A DNA stretch of 64,000 bases. It comes from Clostridium ganghwense. Lineage in GTDB: Bacteria > Bacillota > Clostridia > Clostridiales > Clostridiaceae. The position numbers and the translations under genes were made by a program. The DNA lies in NCBI RefSeq assembly GCF_026735165.1, contig NZ_JAPQES010000002.1, positions 189,745 to 253,744 of the forward strand, written 5' to 3'. Shown here piece after piece: positions 46,160 through 55,211 of the stretch. Numbering within the stretch: the first letter of the stretch is position 1; every line of letters starts with the position of its first letter. The notes beneath the pieces were generated by a model. It made no database searches and was not told where the DNA came from. It saw only the letters and a program-made list of their open reading frames with translations.

Positions 46160-46987
46160 TTATGTTACACTTTTCTTAATTAACGCCCTTCTCTTATTAA
46201 TATAGTCTTTTTCAACCTCATCAATATATGTTCTATACTCTTTTAAGTCCATATGTATAGCATTTTCATATTTACTTATCAATCTCTTAAAATACTCCAT
46301 TGTATATATTATTTTTGTATATGCAGCAGATGAATTTTTATTAAATATACTAAACATTTTTTTCTTACTACATATATTTTTTATAAAATCAAATTCTTTT
46401 TTACCCTGTGATAAAAGTTTTGCCTTTTCAAAATTAATTAGAAGAATTTCTTTATAAATTGGATTCAATAAAGAAATAATCTCTTCACTAAACACTTCAC
46501 TTTTTTCAGCAATTTTATCTGCTTTTAAATTTATTTCCTCTACCTTTTCATTGTGTTTTTGTATTATAGCTTTCATATCATTAGTAATCTTCTTTACTTT
46601 TTCAGCTTCTTGTATGCCACTTTTGTTTAAAACCGCTAAACTTTCACTAACATCATCTAAGTCATTAATTTCCCTTTCCTTAACTTCACCCTTTTTTAAT
46701 GCTTTTTTTATACTAAGTTCACTTTCATCATTAAAAAAAACATTTAGAAAATAAGCAAGTCTAGAAAGTTTTTTATTTATTTCTTCATTTTGAACCACTT
46801 CATTTTGTTCGTCCACGTATAAAAATTTAGTATTTACACCTTTAAAAGTATTTTTTTCTAAAAGAAGTTGTCTGTAGATTTTCTCATTATATAAAATATT
46901 CTGTGATACCCTAACCTTTTCACCTTTTTCTAAATATCCTTTAATTTTGTCTAAAACTTCTTCTAACGCTGGAGAATATATGCCCAT
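46160..46987 (-). CDS. Protein of unknown function, paralogue of the next gene
   Basis: This 275-residue soluble protein has no family I recognise. It shares a clear pattern with the gene at 47018-47851: an N-terminal segment with VRVSQNILYNEKIYRQLL-EK versus AKVSTSIEYNGNLYREI, a FLYVDEQNEVV beta hairpin, LAYFLNVFFNDES, and a C-terminal helical region with IYKEILLINFEKAKLLSQG. The middle (residues 115-170) is predicted coiled coil. No signal peptide or membrane segment. The ATG at 46987 follows GGAGGACGATA. It lies 30 bases after its paralogue, so the pair is one transcription unit. Confidence 0.75.
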   Translation of the reverse strand: MGIYSPALEEVLDKIKGYLEKGEKVRVSQNILYNEKIYRQLLLEKNTFKGVNTKFLYVDEQNEVVQNEEINKKLSRLAYFLNVFFNDESELSIKKALKKGEVKEREINDLDDVSESLAVLNKSGIQEAEKVKKITNDMKAIIQKHNEKVEEINLKADKIAEKSEVFSEEIISLLNPIYKEILLINFEKAKLLSQGKKEFDFIKNICSKKKMFSIFNKNSSAAYTKIIYTMEYFKRLISKYENAIHMDLKEYRTYIDEVEKDYINKRRALIKKSVT

Positions 46988-47017
46988 TATCGTCCTCCTC
47001 TCCATACTTTACATATC

Positions 47018-47851
47018 TTACTTATTTCTTATTAAATTCATTATATTATCTATATTACCTTTTTCAACATTTAATAAAAACTTCTCATATTTATCTTTGT
47101 CCTGACTTAATATCTTTCCATAAGTCATTAGTATCTTCTTATAATTATTTATAAGATTTGATAATTTAATAAATGGCATATACTTACTTTTCCCTATAAA
47201 TATAGAAAGTACTCCTTTTTGCTTACTAGCTTTTTCTTCTATATCATCATAATAATCTATGCCAGAATTTATAAGTTTTATTCTTGTAAAATTCATCATT
47301 AATATTTCTTTATAAATTGAATAAAGCTGAGAAAATATTTCATCTCCATAAATTCCTTTATCATTTATATATTCTTCACCTTTTGATACTAATTTAATTA
47401 TTTCATTATCATTTTCTACTCTAAGTTCAATAACTTTATTAATTATTTCTTTAACTTCATCAGTTCCCTTAATTCCTTTTTTCTTTAAATCATCTAAGGC
47501 ATTACTTATTTTTAAACAATCAACTTTTTGATTTTTTATATTTTCACTACCTTCTAATGCTCTTTTTATATATAAATTACTTTTTTCGTTATAAAAAACA
47601 TTTAAATAATATCCTAGTTTAATTAATTGTCTTAATGTTGATTTATCCTCTACTAGTTTGTTTTTTTCACCTATGTACAAATATCCTTTAACAGCTTTAT
47701 TATTGATAAAACCTTTTTTCATAAATATAATTTCTCTATACAAATTTCCATTATATTCTATAGAAGTAGAAACCTTTGCTTGTTCTCCTTTATTCTTATA
47801 GTTCCTTATAACTTGATTAATATCTTTTGTACCTAATGAATATATCTCCAT
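47018..47851 (-). CDS. Protein of unknown function, paralogue of the previous gene
   Basis: This 277-residue protein is a diverged copy of the gene at 46160-46987, sharing the features LGYYLNVFYNEKSNLYIKRALEG and IYKEILMMNFTRIKLINSG in the same order. It is soluble, rich in Lys and Ile, and has no metal or catalytic motif that I can see. Start ATG with GGGGGG upstream. Function unknown; conserved tandem duplication next to ctc suggests a shared role. Confidence 0.75.
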   Translation of the reverse strand: MEIYSLGTKDINQVIRNYKNKGEQAKVSTSIEYNGNLYREIIFMKKGFINNKAVKGYLYIGEKNKLVEDKSTLRQLIKLGYYLNVFYNEKSNLYIKRALEGSENIKNQKVDCLKISNALDDLKKKGIKGTDEVKEIINKVIELRVENDNEIIKLVSKGEEYINDKGIYGDEIFSQLYSIYKEILMMNFTRIKLINSGIDYYDDIEEKASKQKGVLSIFIGKSKYMPFIKLSNLINNYKKILMTYGKILSQDKDKYEKFLLNVEKGNIDNIMNLIRNK

Positions 47852-47930
47852 TTTCTTCCCCCCTAGTGTTTAAAATAATTATAACATTTTATCTCTTGCC
47901 TCATAATTAGTATGCACTAATTCTTCAAAA

Positions 47931-47967
47931 AAATTGTGCTGTATATTTATGGTCTACAGCACAATTT
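47931..47967 (-). terminator. Terminator after the FMN dehydrogenase gene
   Basis: A 13-bp perfect stem (47931-47943 with 47955-47967) is followed on the minus strand by a run of seven T. Confidence 0.85.
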
Positions 47968-48009
47968 ATAAAATACTATACTCTCAACTTTTTTTATTTA
48001 ACTTACTAC

Positions 48010-49023
48010 TTAATATATAATTCTGTCATCTATACTCTTAATATCATTACAGCCTGTAAGTACCATTGCTGACTTTAATTCTCCTTTTAACTTTTCAACA
48101 TAAAGCTTAACCCCTTCTCTTTTTGCACCAAAAGAAGTTGTTACAAATGGCCTTCCAATTAGAACAGCATCAGCACCTAATGCAATCATTTTTAAAATAT
48201 CAACTCCACTTCTTACTCCACCATCAGCTAAAATTGTAACTTTTCCTTTAACTCTTTCTGCTATTTCAGGAAGTACATCAGCAACTCCAGGAGTTTGATC
48301 AAGTACTCTCCCTCCATGATTAGATACAACAATAGCATCTACACCTGCTTCAGCAGCAAGTTCAGCCTCATCAGGAGTCATTATTCCTTTTAAAATGAAA
48401 GGCAGCTTAGTACTTTCAACAATTTCTTTAATTTCTTCTACCGTTTTAGGCATTACTGGTTTTCCATGTAGTGCTAGAGTAATAAGACCACAGGCATCTA
48501 TGTCCATCCCTACTGCAAAAGCTCCTGCTTCTTCTGCCATTTTTATTTTCTTTATAACATTAGCGTTTTCCCATGGTTTTATAAAAGCAATACCTTCTCC
48601 ATTAAATTTTTTTAATTGTTCTAGATTAGTTATAAGGAAAGAATCAACTGCAGTATCTCCAACCATGGGATATACTCCTGCATCTAAACATCCCCCTATT
48701 ACCCATGATATATATTCCTCTTCAGTAAATTTTCCTCCCATATTTAAAGTAGTACCTGAAACAGGTGCTGCAAATACGGGAATCTCCATCTTCTTTCCGA
48801 ATATTTCAATTGATGTATCAGGATCTTTAGCATTATGTATAACCCTCATATTTAACTTGTAAGAATTTAGAGCTTCTATATTTTCTTTAAAAGCTGCTCC
48901 TGTACCTTTTCCTCCCATTCCAGGTACTTCACCTGAACAAACAACTCCATTACATACTGAACATACTCTGCAGCTTCCATTTAAATTTTCTCTTGCACTT
49001 TTTAACACTTCCTTATAATCCAT
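48010..49023 (-). CDS. FMN-dependent alpha-hydroxy-acid dehydrogenase family protein
   Basis: This 337-residue TIM-barrel enzyme has PVFAAPVSGTT, the catalytic SNHGGRVLD (His as base), LADGGVRSG and ADAVLIGRPF, all typical of the lactate oxidase/glycolate oxidase/FMN-dependent dehydrogenase family. The N-terminus carries CRVCSVCNGVVCSG, four cysteines in a short run that most family members lack. The ATG at 49023 follows GGTGGGG by about eight bases. It could be a lactate or other hydroxy-acid dehydrogenase, or an isopentenyl isomerase-like enzyme; the substrate is not deducible. Confidence 0.88.
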   Translation of the reverse strand: MDYKEVLKSARENLNGSCRVCSVCNGVVCSGEVPGMGGKGTGAAFKENIEALNSYKLNMRVIHNAKDPDTSIEIFGKKMEIPVFAAPVSGTTLNMGGKFTEEEYISWVIGGCLDAGVYPMVGDTAVDSFLITNLEQLKKFNGEGIAFIKPWENANVIKKIKMAEEAGAFAVGMDIDACGLITLALHGKPVMPKTVEEIKEIVESTKLPFILKGIMTPDEAELAAEAGVDAIVVSNHGGRVLDQTPGVADVLPEIAERVKGKVTILADGGVRSGVDILKMIALGADAVLIGRPFVTTSFGAKREGVKLYVEKLKGELKSAMVLTGCNDIKSIDDRIIY

Positions 49024-49059
49024 AATAGTCCCCACCTTTTAAAATTAATTTTATTAAAC

Positions 49060-49075
49060 CTTTGCGAAAGCAAAG
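49060..49075 (-). terminator. Short GC-containing hairpin after the DUF523 gene
   Basis: CTTTGC (49060-49065) pairs with GCAAAG (49070-49075) around GAAA. It lies between the DUF523 stop and the next gene; the T-run is interrupted, so efficiency is uncertain. Confidence 0.45.
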
Positions 49076-49108
49076 TATCCTTCATTGTATACTATCAATT
49101 TTTAATTT

Positions 49109-49564
49109 TTAAAATTCTTCACCTATATCGTCTTCAGTATATACCTTAATCCTATTTCTCATAAATAATTCTGCTGTGATACCATTTCCTTTTATTTTTT
49201 TCCCAGTAAAACTTCCGTCATATATTTTTCCACATCCACATGATGGACTTTTAGCTTTTAAAATTGCAGCTTTAGCTTCTACAGTTTTTGCAATTTTCAA
49301 AGCCTCATAAGCACCTTTAACAAATTTTTCTGTAGAATCTCCTCCCTGTGAATTTATAACTCTAGCCTTTCCATCAAGAACATCAGCACCATCCCCTTCA
49401 AATATTTCATGAGGTACCCTTGGGGTATTAAGTCCCCCCATTTGTTCTGGACAAACCACTACTGCTTTTCCTTCTTCCAAAAGAGCTAACGCCTCTTTAT
49501 TTAAGTTATTTTCTCCGTTATATTTACAGTTCACTCCACAAAGACAAGCACTAATTACTATCAC
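49109..49564 (-). CDS. DUF523 family protein
   Basis: This 151-residue protein has the DUF523 marks: ISACLCGVNCKYNG at the N-terminus, VCPEQMGGL in the middle and KAKSPSCGCGKIYDGSFTGK near residue 103. The four to five conserved cysteines suggest a metal or iron-sulphur ligand. Family members are found alone or fused to DUF1722. It is next to mutS2 with a 40-base gap and may be in the same transcript. Function unknown. Confidence 0.87.
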   Translation of the reverse strand: MIVISACLCGVNCKYNGENNLNKEALALLEEGKAVVVCPEQMGGLNTPRVPHEIFEGDGADVLDGKARVINSQGGDSTEKFVKGAYEALKIAKTVEAKAAILKAKSPSCGCGKIYDGSFTGKKIKGNGITAELFMRNRIKVYTEDDIGEEF

Positions 49565-49604
49565 TTTTACCCCTTCTTTTTATAGGAATTTTCTTATTTC
49601 GTAT

Positions 49605-51974
49605 CTATTTAAGTACTGCTATTGTAGCTCCACTTCCACCTTCTCCATATGCTCCCAATCTATAACTTTTAATATGTGGATGAGTTCTTAGCATATCATG
49701 TATTGCTTTTCTTAATATCCCTGTACCTTTACCATGAATTATGGTAACTTCACCTAACCCACCTATATAAGCATCATCTAAATATTTATCAACTGTATAA
49801 ATAGCTTCCTCTGCATCCATTCCTCTCAAATCTACTGATGAAGAAATCTGCTTTAAATTTAAATTAATACTTTTCTTTTTAATCTCTTTTTTCTCTGCTT
49901 TAGTTTGTTTTATTTCTCTAAGATCTTTAAGTTTTACATTTATTTTCATAATGCCAGCCTGTACTTGTACTTCTCCTTTGCTATCTGGCTTAGATAATAC
50001 TATAACCTTTTTATCGAAAGTAGGAAGATACACTTCTTGGCCTTCGTATACACTTTTAAGTTCTTTTCCTTTATCTTTGTTAGGTTTATTTATAGAACTT
50101 TCTACCTTCTCTAGGTTTTCCTTTAATTTCTTTCTATTCTCTTCTAATTTTTGGCGCACATCAGAAGAATATCCCATTCTTTCAAGTTCTCTAATATCCT
50201 TTAATATTTTATCAGCTTCTTCTTTAGCTTCCTTTATAATACGTTTTGCCTCTCTTTGAGCATCAAAGGTAGCTTTTTCTCTAATATTTTGGAATTTTTT
50301 TAATTTCTCTTCATACTTTGATTTAATTTTTATAGCGTCTTCTTTAACTACTTCTGCCTCTCTAACATCTTTTTGAGCCTTTATATTTTTATCTTGAAGA
50401 CTTTGTATTAAATCCTCAAATTTAAGTGTATCCTTAGAGATTCCTTTTTTAGCCTCATCTATTATATAATTTGGTAATCCAAGCCTTTTAGATATTTCGA
50501 AGGCATTTGATTTACCTGGAATACCAATAAGCAATCTATAAGTAGGTCTTAAAGTCTCTACATCAAACTCAACAGAAGCATTTTCTACACCCTCTACTTT
50601 TAAAGCATAGGCTTTAAGTTCACTATAGTGAGTAGTTGCAACTACTTTAGTTCTTCTACTTTTTAAATTTTCTAATATAGATACTGCAAGAGCAGCACCT
50701 TCTGTTGGATCAGTTCCAGCTCCAAGCTCATCAAATAAAACTAAAGAGTTCTCATCTGCATTATCAATTATTTTTACAATGTTTGTCATATGAGATGAAA
50801 ATGTTGATAAGCTTTGTTCTATACTTTGTTCATCACCTATATCTGCAAAAACTTCTTTAAAAAAGCTTATAGTTGAACCCTCTTTTGCTGGAATCATAAG
50901 CCCACTCATAGCCATAATATGTAAAAGTCCTACAGTTTTCAAAGTAACAGTTTTTCCACCAGTATTAGGTCCTGTAACAACTACAGAAGTAATTCCTTCA
51001 TTTAAATAAATATCATTTGGTACTACTACTTTAGTATCAATTAATGGATGTCTTCCCTGTATAACATCAAAACGTCCCTCTTCACTAATTTTAGGACATA
51101 TACCATTTAAACTGCCAGCATACTTAGCCTTTGCAAATATAAAATCTAATTCCCAAATAATATCAGCATTATTTTTTACAGGTATTATATTTTCATATAT
51201 CTTATTTGATAATTCTTGAAGTATTCTTTCTATCTCAGCTCTTTCTTTAAGTCTTAATTCCTTTATTTCATTATTTAAAGTAACTAAACTCATAGGTTCA
51301 ATAAAAAGAGTAGCTCCTGAAGAACTCTGATCATGTACTAGTCCTGAAACAGACCCCTTATATTCTACCTTTACAGGAAGTACATATCTGTCTCCTCTAA
51401 CTGTATATATATTCTCTTGAAGATATTGAGAATAAGTTCTAACCAATGAATTAACTTTGGATTTAATTGAAGTTGTTTTATCCTTTAAAGTTCTTCTTAT
51501 ATTATATAATGTAGAACTAGCTCTATCTGAAATTTCTTCTTCGGAGACTATAGCTGTAAATATCTCATCTTCTAATTTTTTTATTGGCACAAGTCCAGCA
51601 CAAATATCTTCTATAACTCTAAAAGATTCTTCTTCTTCCTTATGACTTATGTAATCCTTAAATCTTCTTGCGCATCTCATTAAATTTGCAATCCTTAAAA
51701 GCTGAACTGGCATAAGTAAAAAACCTTTTTCTGCTCTTCCAATTCCTTCTCTAACATCATACAATCCTTCAAATGGTGGAGCACTCTTCTTTACTAGCAA
51801 TTGAAAAGCTTCTCTTGTTTCTTCTAAATGTTCTCTAACTTCATAACTATTATCATAAGGAACAAGTTCCTCAATAATATCCTTTGCTGCAGATGTAGTT
51901 GTATATTTTTTCAGTTCTTCTTTTATTTTATCAAACTCTAAAACTTTTAAAGCCTTATCATTCACGTATCTCAC
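49605..51974 (-). CDS. mutS2: Endonuclease MutS2 / RqcU
   Basis: This 789-residue protein has the MutS2 order: N-terminal core and clamp, ATPase with Walker A GPNTGGKT (residues about 336-343), LFDELGAGTDPTEG (Walker B) and ATTHYSELK, a long coiled coil at about 510-640, and a C-terminal Smr nuclease domain with DLRGMDAEEA and IIHGKGTG. It splits collided ribosomes in the rescue pathway and can nick DNA. Length matches the family. Start ATG with a ribosome site. Confidence 0.95.
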   Translation of the reverse strand: MRYVNDKALKVLEFDKIKEELKKYTTTSAAKDIIEELVPYDNSYEVREHLEETREAFQLLVKKSAPPFEGLYDVREGIGRAEKGFLLMPVQLLRIANLMRCARRFKDYISHKEEEESFRVIEDICAGLVPIKKLEDEIFTAIVSEEEISDRASSTLYNIRRTLKDKTTSIKSKVNSLVRTYSQYLQENIYTVRGDRYVLPVKVEYKGSVSGLVHDQSSSGATLFIEPMSLVTLNNEIKELRLKERAEIERILQELSNKIYENIIPVKNNADIIWELDFIFAKAKYAGSLNGICPKISEEGRFDVIQGRHPLIDTKVVVPNDIYLNEGITSVVVTGPNTGGKTVTLKTVGLLHIMAMSGLMIPAKEGSTISFFKEVFADIGDEQSIEQSLSTFSSHMTNIVKIIDNADENSLVLFDELGAGTDPTEGAALAVSILENLKSRRTKVVATTHYSELKAYALKVEGVENASVEFDVETLRPTYRLLIGIPGKSNAFEISKRLGLPNYIIDEAKKGISKDTLKFEDLIQSLQDKNIKAQKDVREAEVVKEDAIKIKSKYEEKLKKFQNIREKATFDAQREAKRIIKEAKEEADKILKDIRELERMGYSSDVRQKLEENRKKLKENLEKVESSINKPNKDKGKELKSVYEGQEVYLPTFDKKVIVLSKPDSKGEVQVQAGIMKINVKLKDLREIKQTKAEKKEIKKKSINLNLKQISSSVDLRGMDAEEAIYTVDKYLDDAYIGGLGEVTIIHGKGTGILRKAIHDMLRTHPHIKSYRLGAYGEGGSGATIAVLK

Positions 51975-52045
51975 AACCCCTTTAACACTTGTTTTATCTA
52001 AATTTTTTTAACTCTCAATTTTCTACTCTAAAATCTTAACTGTTT

Positions 52046-54409
52046 TTATTCTACGCCCCTTTTAAAATGCCCTCTTGTAAACCCTTTAAATTCTCCTTCA
52101 TAGGATTCGTTTTTATATCCTTTTAATATTGATAAAGTTTCTTCATAACTTTCATCAGTAAAATCAAGTCTATATAACTCTACATTCAATCCTTTGATTT
52201 CTTCTAAATTAGGAATTAAATTTATAGCCGAGCCATTATATATATGACTTCTACAATATTTATCAGTCTTTACTGGGAACTCTTCTCCCTTTCTATCCTT
52301 TAAAACAAAACTTCCTTTGGTACATTCACCACTGCATGCAGTTTTACCTGTTTTTTCTCCAAAAGCACTGCCTATAGGACAGTACTCACTTACCATAAGT
52401 TCTGTTCTTCCATAAACTATAATAGAAGTTGGAAGAGGTGCTTTCTTAACTAAATTACCTATTTCTTTTTTATTTAACTCAACACTGATAGTTGCAATAT
52501 CTAAAATATCTTTATAGAATTCCATACAATAGCTATTAAAGCTATTCAACTTATAATCTCCAATTATCAAAGTTTTCTCTTTAAGTTTGCTTATTATCCC
52601 CAAATTAGAGGTAATTATCCCCTTTATATATGGTAATTTTTCTTCAATTTCTCTACATACATTATTAAACTCTTCCTTAATTATAGTTGAAGTTTTTATA
52701 TATACATTAGGACAATTTATATTTTTAAAATCTATATCGTAGTCTCTCATAAATAATTCTACGGCTATATTATCAATATTGCATTCTTCTGCAGCTTTTA
52801 ATTGTTCCTTTGTAGTTACAACAACTATGGGACCATTTATTTGACTTTTCAATTCTTTTTTACTGGTAACATTTAAATCCAAACCTTTGTTTAAGGTTCT
52901 CTTTCCTTCATTCTTTATATATTCACCTATTTTATCAATCAACTCTCTACGAAGTGCATTAATAGAGGATACAGGTATAAATCCTTCTTCAAAAGTTTCA
53001 AAACTAATTTCTATAAAACTAAAAGCAGTATCTCCTGTTTTATTGAGATTCTTTATAACCTTTTCTTTTTCTAAAGGTTTTTTTAATGCTTTTTGAACTT
53101 CTTCTCCTGATACTTTAAAGGATTTATCCTTATAAATAGTTTCTAAAGTAACTGGATCTCCAATCTTAAATTTAACATTTAGTTTCAAGTTATTTTTCTT
53201 TTCATATATATCGCTGTAAGATTTACTCAAATCATCTAAAAGCTTAACATCAGAAGTTTTGTATAATATATCTCCTGACTTATATTTAGTAGGTTTTAAT
53301 TTAACTCTATCCCCTATAAAAGCTTCTTCTACATTTTTTGAACCCTTTACTATCTTAAAAATAGTAAAACCATCATCGCCAAACCTAATTCCATCTCGAA
53401 TACTTATATTTTCCTTTAGTTCAATAGTTAAATCTTTATTCACCTTACCTATTTGAACTCCTGTATTCTTTGGAAATCTATAAGACATCATGTCTCTGCC
53501 TGTATTTCCAAATAGATAAGCTTTAGAAAATCCTTCTCTATTAAATAATTGAAGTAATTTTTTCTTTTCTTCTTCTACCTTAAAGTTACTTTGTTTTTCA
53601 TAATTTAACTGGCAACTAGCTTCATCTATGGCTTTTCTATAGGCGGACACAACTCCTGCTACATACTGTGGTCTTTTCATTCTTCCTTCTATTTTTAAAG
53701 AACTTGCTCCACTTTCAATTATATCCTTAATGTTTTCTATAGTGCATATATCCTTTGGACTCAAAACATACCCTTTTTTACCTTTTCCAGTAGTTTTATT
53801 TATAATCCCATAAGGTAATCTGCATGGCTGGGCACAACGTCCTCTATTCCCACTTCTTCCACCTATTAAACTGCTCATGAGACATTGTCCTGAATACGAT
53901 ATACAAAGAGCTCCATGAATAAAAATTTCTGTTTCAATATCTAAGTCCTTTGAAATATATTTGATCTCTTCTAAGGATAATTCTCTTGAAAGTACTATCC
54001 TAGAAAATCCTAATTTTTTCAAAAGAAGTGCTCCTTCTCCATTATGTACAGTCATTTGAGTTGAAGCATGAATTTCAAAATCCGGAAAATTTCTTCGTAC
54101 TAGCTCTGCTATACCTGTATCTTGAATTATTAAAGCATCAACTCCTATTTCATATAAAAACTTTATATACTCTAAAGCTTCTCCAATTTCATTCTGTTTC
54201 ATAGAAGTATTAACTGTAATATAAACTTTTACATTATATAAATGACAGTATTCCACTGCTTTAGTCATAGTTTCTTCATCAAAATTTGAGGCATAAGCTC
54301 TTGCTGAAAACTTTGTTCCACCAAGGTAAACTGCATCTGCTCCATTCTGTACTGCCGCATATAAACTCTCCAAACTTCCTGCTGGAGCTAATAGTTCAAC
54401 TTTTTTCAT
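52046..54409 (-). CDS. U32 family peptidase with DUF3656 domain
   Basis: The 787-residue protein starts with VELLAPAGSLESLYAAVQNGADAVYLGG and contains ALCISYSGQCLMSSLIGGRSGNRGRCAQPCR, the U32 signature with Cys ligands of an iron-sulphur centre. The central part matches the collagenase-like DUF3656 domain. Close relatives (RlhA, YrrO/YegQ type) act in RNA hydroxylation rather than proteolysis. Start ATG follows AAGGAGA. The gene precedes mutS2 by 71 bases, likely in the same transcript. Confidence 0.92.
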   Translation of the reverse strand: MKKVELLAPAGSLESLYAAVQNGADAVYLGGTKFSARAYASNFDEETMTKAVEYCHLYNVKVYITVNTSMKQNEIGEALEYIKFLYEIGVDALIIQDTGIAELVRRNFPDFEIHASTQMTVHNGEGALLLKKLGFSRIVLSRELSLEEIKYISKDLDIETEIFIHGALCISYSGQCLMSSLIGGRSGNRGRCAQPCRLPYGIINKTTGKGKKGYVLSPKDICTIENIKDIIESGASSLKIEGRMKRPQYVAGVVSAYRKAIDEASCQLNYEKQSNFKVEEEKKKLLQLFNREGFSKAYLFGNTGRDMMSYRFPKNTGVQIGKVNKDLTIELKENISIRDGIRFGDDGFTIFKIVKGSKNVEEAFIGDRVKLKPTKYKSGDILYKTSDVKLLDDLSKSYSDIYEKKNNLKLNVKFKIGDPVTLETIYKDKSFKVSGEEVQKALKKPLEKEKVIKNLNKTGDTAFSFIEISFETFEEGFIPVSSINALRRELIDKIGEYIKNEGKRTLNKGLDLNVTSKKELKSQINGPIVVVTTKEQLKAAEECNIDNIAVELFMRDYDIDFKNINCPNVYIKTSTIIKEEFNNVCREIEEKLPYIKGIITSNLGIISKLKEKTLIIGDYKLNSFNSYCMEFYKDILDIATISVELNKKEIGNLVKKAPLPTSIIVYGRTELMVSEYCPIGSAFGEKTGKTACSGECTKGSFVLKDRKGEEFPVKTDKYCRSHIYNGSAINLIPNLEEIKGLNVELYRLDFTDESYEETLSILKGYKNESYEGEFKGFTRGHFKRGVE

Positions 54410-54512
54410 ATATTTATCTCTCCTTAATCCATTCTTATACCTAATTATACATTATAGCAAATTAAACTTATTGTTGCCAATTAATAGTTTTACATATCAT
54501 ATAGTTAAATTA

Positions 54513-54540
54513 ACAGTTAAGTAATCCAAATCATAAAATA
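54513..54540 (+). promoter_or_regulatory. Sigma-K type promoter of the sodC-like gene
   Basis: AC at 54513-54514 (context AACA), 17 bases, then CATAAAATA at 54532-54540. This matches the sigma-K consensus (AC, 16-17, CATANNNTA) and predicts late mother-cell expression. The ATG is 29 bases further. Confidence 0.65.
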
Positions 54541-54569
54541 CAATATGTATTAATAATTGGAGGTTTACT

Positions 54570-55127
54570 ATGTACTTTAATTGTGAATTTCTACCTTATT
54601 ATTTATATAGCTGTAGAATTTTTCATAAAAAATTTTGCCCCAAATACAATAAAAATAAACCAATATATTTAGCAGCAGCTCTTATAAAAGGTGGTCCTCT
54701 CGCTCCAAAAATAAAAGGAATTGTACATTTTAACTCTGTACCTTATGGAACAGAAGTTTATGTATGTGTAAATGGTCTTCCCGACTACAAACCTGCCCAA
54801 AACGGCAGCAAATCCATAGGTCCTTTTGGTTTCCATCTTCACGAAGAAGGTTGCTGCAAAATTGGTGATGCTGCTAATCCTTTTACATGTGCTAAAGGTC
54901 ACTATAATCCAACTAATCAGCCTCATGGGAACCATGCTGGAGACTTTCCTGTACTCTTTTCCAATAACGGCTTAGCCCAAATGTGTTTCTTCACTAATAA
55001 ATTTAAAGTTTCTGAAATTATAGGTAAAGCAGTAATTATCCATGAAAATCCAGACGATTTTCAAAGTCAACCTACTGGTAACTCTGGAAAAAGACTAGCC
55101 TGTGGAATAGTAAGAGCCTGCTGCTAA
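54570..55127 (+). CDS. sodC: Cu/Zn superoxide dismutase-like protein, Cys-rich
   Basis: This 185-residue protein has every Cu/Zn-SOD ligand region in order: FHLHEEG (two His), AKGHYNP (bridging His), QPHGNHAGDFP (two His and the Asp), IIHENPDDF (the last Cu His) and GKRLACGIV with the active-site Arg. The cysteines of PFTC and RLAC could form the family disulphide. It carries about 11 cysteines, more than usual, and no signal peptide; a basic, aromatic N-terminus precedes the domain. A sigma-K promoter and coat-like gene neighbours suggest a spore-coat location, as for SodA/YojM-like enzymes of Bacillus. Activity is not proven. Confidence 0.88.
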   Translation: MYFNCEFLPYYLYSCRIFHKKFCPKYNKNKPIYLAAALIKGGPLAPKIKGIVHFNSVPYGTEVYVCVNGLPDYKPAQNGSKSIGPFGFHLHEEGCCKIGDAANPFTCAKGHYNPTNQPHGNHAGDFPVLFSNNGLAQMCFFTNKFKVSEIIGKAVIIHENPDDFQSQPTGNSGKRLACGIVRACC

Positions 55128-55146
55128 TTGCATTATAAAATAAAAC

Positions 55147-55201
55147 TGCGAAGCAATATTCAGTTTACAATTATCATTTGTCAACTGAATATCACTTCGC
55201 A
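55147..55201. terminator. Bidirectional terminator between sodC and xth
   Basis: A 19-base imperfect stem (55147-55165 with 55183-55201) lies between convergent genes. Confidence 0.75.
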
Positions 55202-55211
55202 TATTCTTATA

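Noticed and set aside
48395-48862. 155-residue plus-strand frame opposite the FMN dehydrogenase gene
   Set aside because: Antisense to a clear enzyme and without start signals.
54669-54935. 88-residue minus-strand frame inside sodC
   Set aside because: Antisense shadow of a gene whose ligands are all conserved.
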